Positions 60,649 to 64,000 of a DNA stretch of 64,000 bases are shown here, piece after piece. Under the pieces are notes generated by a model. It ran no database searches. It was not told the origin of the DNA and saw nothing but the letters and a program-made list of their open reading frames with translations. The DNA is taken from contig NZ_JACHLZ010000001.1 in NCBI RefSeq assembly GCF_014204755.1, forward strand, positions 2,170,001 through 2,234,000. The letters are read 5' to 3'. The first letter of the stretch is position 1, and every line of letters begins with the position of its first letter. Position numbers and translations under genes: made by a program. The stretch comes from Brachybacterium aquaticum. Lineage in GTDB: Bacteria; Actinomycetota; Actinomycetes; Actinomycetales; Dermabacteraceae.

Positions 60649-61440
60649 GTGACGCCCGCTCCTCCCCTGCCCGATCCCGCCCGCGCGGCGACGGGCCCTG
60701 CCGTGGACCCCGCCCGGGTCCGGCCGGTCGTCCTCGCGCTCGCCCCTCCCGCGCCGGGCATCTCGCGGGGCACGGCCACCCCGTGCCTCGAGCTGCTCGG
60801 CGGGTCCCGCCTGATCGAGCGCCTGCTGGGCACCCTCGACTCCCTGGGTCTCCCCTCCCCCGTGGTCATCGCGCGCGAGGACGCCGTCCCGGCGCTGCGC
60901 GACGTGCTCGCGCCCGGCACGACCGTGCTCGGTGTCAACGACCGCGGATCCGCGGGCGGGCGGCGCGAGGCGCTGCGCCTGGCACTCGACGCCTGCGAGG
61001 AGGAGCTGCTGCTCGTCCACGACGCCGAGCGGGCGCTCGCCCCGGCCTCCGTGATCGCCGAGGTGCTCGGCGGTCTGGACGCGCAGAGCGACGCGGTGGT
61101 CCCCGCCGTCGCGATGACCGATTCGGTCAAGGAGGTACGTCCCGACGGGCTGCGCAACGTGGACCGCTCCACGCTCGCCGGCCTGCAGAGCCCGCGGCTC
61201 TTCCGACGCGCCATCCTCACCCGTACGCTCGCCACGGCCGCGGACGATGACCCGGGGACGCACCCCGCCCCCTTCGACGAGGTCCTCGCCGCGCTCGACC
61301 ACGGGGCCCGGATCCGCACCGTGCACGGCTCGCACGCCGGCTTCGCGGTCCGGGACCGGCTCACCCTGTGGCAGGCGCAGATCTCGCTGGGCCTGGCCCG
61401 CGACACCTCCCACCGGCAGGGCCTCGCCCGCCGCTCCTGA
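60649..61440 (+). CDS. Degenerate IspD-like nucleotidyltransferase
   Basis: 263 residues; GTG start eight bases after carD. The overall IspD order is recognisable: L-L-L-V-H-D-A-E-R-A-L-A-P near 121 (IspD: H-D-A-A-R-P-L), D-A-V-V-P-A-V-A-M-T-D-S-V-K near 148, and a late R-T-V-H-G-S pattern. But the N-terminal CTP loop is gone: instead of G-x-G-x-R-x-G-x-x-x-P-K it reads A-P-P-A-P-G-I-S-R-G-T-A-T-P. So catalysis is unlikely, while an intact ispD is at 61851. It occupies the position where actinobacteria often keep carD-ispD. Confidence 0.75.
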   Translation: MTPAPPLPDPARAATGPAVDPARVRPVVLALAPPAPGISRGTATPCLELLGGSRLIERLLGTLDSLGLPSPVVIAREDAVPALRDVLAPGTTVLGVNDRGSAGGRREALRLALDACEEELLLVHDAERALAPASVIAEVLGGLDAQSDAVVPAVAMTDSVKEVRPDGLRNVDRSTLAGLQSPRLFRRAILTRTLATAADDDPGTHPAPFDEVLAALDHGARIRTVHGSHAGFAVRDRLTLWQAQISLGLARDTSHRQGLARRS

Positions 61441-61491
61441 GCGCGAGGGCCTCGTGAGCCCTCTCGCGGGGCAGCGCTCCGCGGTCGCGCG

Positions 61492-61538
61492 CGCTCAGCC
61501 GTCGAGCACGCTCAGCCGTCGGCAGCGCTCAGCCGTCG
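61492..61538. repeat. 17-bp tandem repeat, three copies
   Basis: CGCTCAGCCGTCG recurs at 61492, 61509 and 61526, 17 bp apart. The last copy covers the stop codon of the opposing zinc-ribbon gene. Confidence 0.85.
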
Positions 61539-61840
61539 CGGCGGCTGCGCCAGACGGTGCGGAACTCGTCCGCCATGCGCAGGGGCTTGGACAGGGTGCG
61601 CTCGGGCAGGCTCGCGGCGAGCTCGCCGGGGTCGCGGCGCAGGCGCCGCAGCAGCCGGCGCGGCTTGGAGGAGATCCGCTGGCGCAGATCGGGCAGGTAG
61701 TCCTCGGACACGTCCAGGCGGGTGACCGCCCCGCAGCCGTTGCATCGGATCTGGGAGACGAAGCGCCCGGCGTAGACCACCACGTGCTCCGACTCCTGCT
61801 CGCACGCGGTGCAGCGCAGGAAGCTCTCCTCGACGCTCAT
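61529..61840 (-). CDS. Zinc-ribbon protein, unknown function
   Basis: 103 residues. Two CxxC pairs, C-T-A-C near 10 and C-N-G-C near 33, form a likely zinc ribbon; the rest is basic and helical (R-R-L-L-R-R-L-R-R-D). ATG 61840 follows GAGGAG. It lies 10 bases after the ispD stop and is likely its operon partner. Confidence 0.75.
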   Translation of the reverse strand: MSVEESFLRCTACEQESEHVVVYAGRFVSQIRCNGCGAVTRLDVSEDYLPDLRQRISSKPRRLLRRLRRDPGELAASLPERTLSKPLRMADEFRTVWRSRRDG

Positions 61841-61850
61841 CGGCTCCTCC

Positions 61851-62606
61851 TCACGGGGACCTCAAGCCTAGTGCGCTGACCACGTCCTGGGCCAGGAGCA
61901 GGTCCTGGGCGTAGGTGATCTTGAAGTTGGTCTCCTCGCCGCGCACCCAGGTGACCGGGATGTCGGTGTACTCCTCGGCGCAGGAGGCGGTGTCGGTGCC
62001 GACGAAGCCGTCCCGGGCCGCGGCCTCGTAGGCGTCCAGGATCGTCGCGGCGTGGAAGCCCTGCGGGGTCTGCACCCGCACCAGCGCCTCGGTGCGCAGG
62101 TCGCCGCCGCGCGCGAGGGTGTCCCCCTCCCCCACCGGGGCGATGTCCGCCGCGGGGATGCCCGGCACTGCGCCGCCGGTCTCCCGGGCGGCATGCAGCA
62201 CCGCGGAGACCAGGCCGTGGGAGACCAGCGGTCGGGCCGCGTCGTGGATCAGCACGGTGTCCACGGCGCCGGAGTCGATGCGGTCGGCGAGGTGGCGCAG
62301 GGCCGCGAGCTCGGACTCCTGGCGGGTCTCCCCGCCCGGGATGATCTCCAGCGGCCGGTCCGTCTCCCGCGCGGCCACGAAGCGGGCGTGCTCGAGGTCC
62401 TCGGGGCGGACCACGAAGACCAGGATCCCGATCCCCTCGACGGCGGCGAGGGTGTTCAGCCCCCAGGCGGCGATGCTCCGTCCCGCCAGGGACAGGAACG
62501 CCTTGTTGATCCCCGCCCCGACCCGGGTGCCGGAGCCTCCGGCGAGCACGACGCCGGCCGCGCGGCCTTGCAGGCGCGAGGAGCGGGAGCGGCGGAGCTG
62601 GTTCAC
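61851..62606 (-). CDS. ispD: 2-C-methyl-D-erythritol 4-phosphate cytidylyltransferase
   Basis: 251 residues. MEP-pathway step 3, CTP + MEP to CDP-ME. CTP loop V-L-A-G-G-S-G-T-R-V-G-A-G-I-N-K-A-F near 18-35, L-I-H-D-A-A-R-P-L near 118, Q-T-P-Q-G-F near 185 and the C-terminal N-F-K-I-T region. GTG 62606 lies seven bases after TACGAT, so leaderless; no Shine-Dalgarno. ispF is divergent, about 500 bp away. Confidence 0.93.
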   Translation of the reverse strand: MNQLRRSRSSRLQGRAAGVVLAGGSGTRVGAGINKAFLSLAGRSIAAWGLNTLAAVEGIGILVFVVRPEDLEHARFVAARETDRPLEIIPGGETRQESELAALRHLADRIDSGAVDTVLIHDAARPLVSHGLVSAVLHAARETGGAVPGIPAADIAPVGEGDTLARGGDLRTEALVRVQTPQGFHAATILDAYEAAARDGFVGTDTASCAEEYTDIPVTWVRGEETNFKITYAQDLLLAQDVVSALGLRSP

Positions 62607-62800
62607 GCGGGCAATCGTAGACGGAACGCCGATGGGAGCGGTGGCTCGACGCCGACGGGACCTCGAGGGGACACCGCCGACGGGACCTCCGCGTGGCTCG
62701 GCCCGGGCGCACGTGACAGAATCGTCGGTCCCGGGCACTGCCCGGCGTCGACGCCGGGATCCGCCCGTCGCGACTCATCTCCCACTTCCCAGGAGTCCGA

Positions 62801-63103
62801 ATGCTCACCATCGCCATCGTGTGCGGGGCAGGGCTCGCCACCTCCGCGCTGATCGCGGAGCAGGTGCGTGAGCACGTCGCCTCCCGCGGCCGTCGGGTCT
62901 CGGTCGTGCAGGCCACCGTCATGGATCTGCTCTCCTCCGACTTCCACGCCGACCTGGTGGTGACCACCGTCGATCTTCCCGACGCCCTCGGCATCCCGCG
63001 GGTCTCCGGGATGCCGCTGCTGCTGGGCACGAACCCGCAGGTCACCTACGACGACATCGACCGTCTCCTGGCCCGCATCGACCCGCAGGGCGGCGCGCGG
63101 TGA
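62801..63103 (+). CDS. Orphan PTS EIIB component (lactose/galactitol type)
   Basis: 100 residues. Opens [16 protein letters not shown], the phospho-accepting Cys loop of PTS IIB (here C-G-A-G). IIB normally passes phosphate from IIA to a sugar through IIC; neither is encoded in the window. ATG 62801 follows AGGAG. The stop overlaps the ispF GTG as GTGA. Confidence 0.8.
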   Translation: MLTIAIVCGAGLATSALIAEQVREHVASRGRRVSVVQATVMDLLSSDFHADLVVTTVDLPDALGIPRVSGMPLLLGTNPQVTYDDIDRLLARIDPQGGAR

Positions 63104-63606
63104 CCGGCCCCGTCCCCCGCGTGGGGATCGGGGTGGACGTGCACGCCGCCGCCGCGGAGGGCGCGGACCGCGAGCTGTGGGTCGCCGGGCTGCGCTGGGA
63201 GGGCGAGCGGGGCCTGGTCGGCCACTCCGATGCGGACGTCGCCTGCCATGCCGCCTGCGATGCGCTGTTCTCCGCTGCGGGCATCGGCGATCTCGGCACC
63301 CACTTCGGCACCGACCGGCCCGAATGGGCGGGGGCCTCCGGTGCCCGTCTGCTCGGCGAGGCGGCGCGCCTGGTGCGCGAGGCCGGCTTCGAGATCGGCA
63401 ACGTGTCCGTGCAGGTGATCGGGAACTGGCCGCGTCTGTCACGGCGCCGCGAGGAGGCCTGCGCGGCGATGAGCGAGGCGGCGGGCGCACCGGTCGCCGT
63501 CTCGGGGACCACCACGGACGCCCTGGGCCTGACCGGCCGCGGCGAGGGCCTGGCCGCCATGGCGACCGCCCTCGTGCTGCCGCGCCCCGAGCAGCAGGAG
63601 GCATGA
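63100..63606 (+). CDS. ispF: 2-C-methyl-D-erythritol 2,4-cyclodiphosphate synthase
   Basis: 168 residues. MEP-pathway step 5. Metal site G-V-D-V-H near 11-15 and [14 protein letters not shown] near 67; [14 protein letters not shown] near 140. GTG start overlaps the IIB stop, and its own stop overlaps ilvA (ATGA). Confidence 0.95.
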   Translation: MTGPVPRVGIGVDVHAAAAEGADRELWVAGLRWEGERGLVGHSDADVACHAACDALFSAAGIGDLGTHFGTDRPEWAGASGARLLGEAARLVREAGFEIGNVSVQVIGNWPRLSRRREEACAAMSEAAGAPVAVSGTTTDALGLTGRGEGLAAMATALVLPRPEQQEA

Positions 63607-64000
63607 GCATGACCCCGAGCCCCACCACGGGCATGACCACGAGCACCACCACGGGCAGCATCCCCGCCGTCTCCGACGCCCTGCCGGTGCACGCCCCGGA
63701 CGTCGAGGCCGCCGCCGAGCGCCTCGCCTCCGTGGTGCGCCGCACCCCGCTGGAGTTCAGCGAGCGGCTCAGCGAGCTGGCCGGCGCGCCGGTGTGGCTG
63801 AAGCGCGAGGACCTCCAGCCCGTGCGCTCATACAAGCTGCGCGGCGCCCACCTGTTCCTGGACTCCCTGGACGACGCGTCCCGCGAGGCAGGGGTCGTCG
63901 CCGCGAGCGCCGGCAACCACGCCCAGGGCGTCGCCCGGGCCTGCCGGGACCTCGGGGTGCACGGCAGGATCTACGTCCCCGGCACCACCCCGCGTCAGAA
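63603..64000 (+). CDS. ilvA: Threonine ammonia-lyase (partial, runs off the window)
   Basis: First 132 residues; the frame is open at the right edge. After a Thr/Ser-rich N-terminus come [27 protein letters not shown] with the PLP Lys, and [11 protein letters not shown]. This is biosynthetic or catabolic threonine dehydratase, giving 2-oxobutanoate. ATG 63603 overlaps the ispF stop; ATG 63609 is an alternative. Confidence 0.9.
   Translation, partial: MSMTPSPTTGMTTSTTTGSIPAVSDALPVHAPDVEAAAERLASVVRRTPLEFSERLSELAGAPVWLKREDLQPVRSYKLRGAHLFLDSLDDASREAGVVAASAGNHAQGVARACRDLGVHGRIYVPGTTPRQ

Noticed and set aside
61247..61879. A 210-codon plus-strand frame across the IspD-like 3' end
   Set aside because: Shifted frame of the IspD-like gene and antisense to the zinc-ribbon gene; no domain.

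Overview
The window is very GC-rich, with many GTG and TTG starts, 1-4 bp ATGA/TGATG/GTGA gene overlaps, a CarD regulator, SenX3/RegX3-PhoU, paired ClpP1/ClpP2 and several apparently leaderless genes. This points to a high-GC Gram-positive actinobacterium. A Brachybacterium-like member of Dermabacteraceae is my best guess from gene content only. The window looks chromosomal; I see no insertion sequence, integrase, phage gene or CRISPR array.

Layout. 1-4.5 kb: ferredoxin (possibly a cut-off C-terminal domain), small membrane protein, alpha/beta hydrolase, ABC exporter and SDR. 4.8-10.4 kb: MHS-type MFS transporter, dicarboxylate symporter, a protein of unknown function, lipoate-protein ligase. 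10.5-16.7 kb: two membrane glycosyltransferases, a tandem-repeat intergenic region, and a two-component system. 16.8-19.5 kb: valS. 19.6-29.4 kb: a complete selenocysteine locus: selB, selA, tRNA-Sec, selD, and a three-gene formate dehydrogenase whose catalytic gene has an in-frame UGA followed by a SECIS-like hairpin. 29.5-36.6 kb: chorismate mutase, clpX, clpP2, clpP1, a secreted NlpC/P60 hydrolase, a RibD/DHFR-like reductase and trigger factor. 36.7-41.4 kb: tRNA-Pro, tRNA-Gly, a disturbed DUF1801/VOC/methyltransferase-AraC cluster, then an Ada-AlkA hybrid and ogt for alkylation repair. 41.4-48 kb: aminotransferase, ABC transporter, CarD paralog, MFS, SRPBCC protein. 48-55.8 kb: beta-phosphoglucomutase-like HAD with GH65 phosphorylase, YihY, peptide deformylase, Rieske lipoprotein, trmB, LCP protein. 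55.9-60 kb: DUF4235, phoU, senX3-regX3, lipoprotein. 60-64 kb: carD, a degenerate IspD-like gene, zinc-ribbon protein, the probable functional ispD, an orphan PTS IIB domain, ispF and the start of ilvA.

The main functional story is the selenocysteine module. selD makes selenophosphate, selA converts Ser-tRNA-Sec, selB delivers it, and the one visible client is the formate dehydrogenase encoded next door (catalytic subunit, four-cluster FeS subunit, NrfD-like anchor). All parts lie within about 10 kb, so the locus could move as one unit. Secondary points are a probable one-base frameshift that joins a methyltransferase-AraC fusion to DUF1801, a decayed IspD paralog beside carD, pentapeptide-like repeats before a response regulator, and a recurring TANNNT-N6/7-start layout that suggests widespread leaderless transcription.
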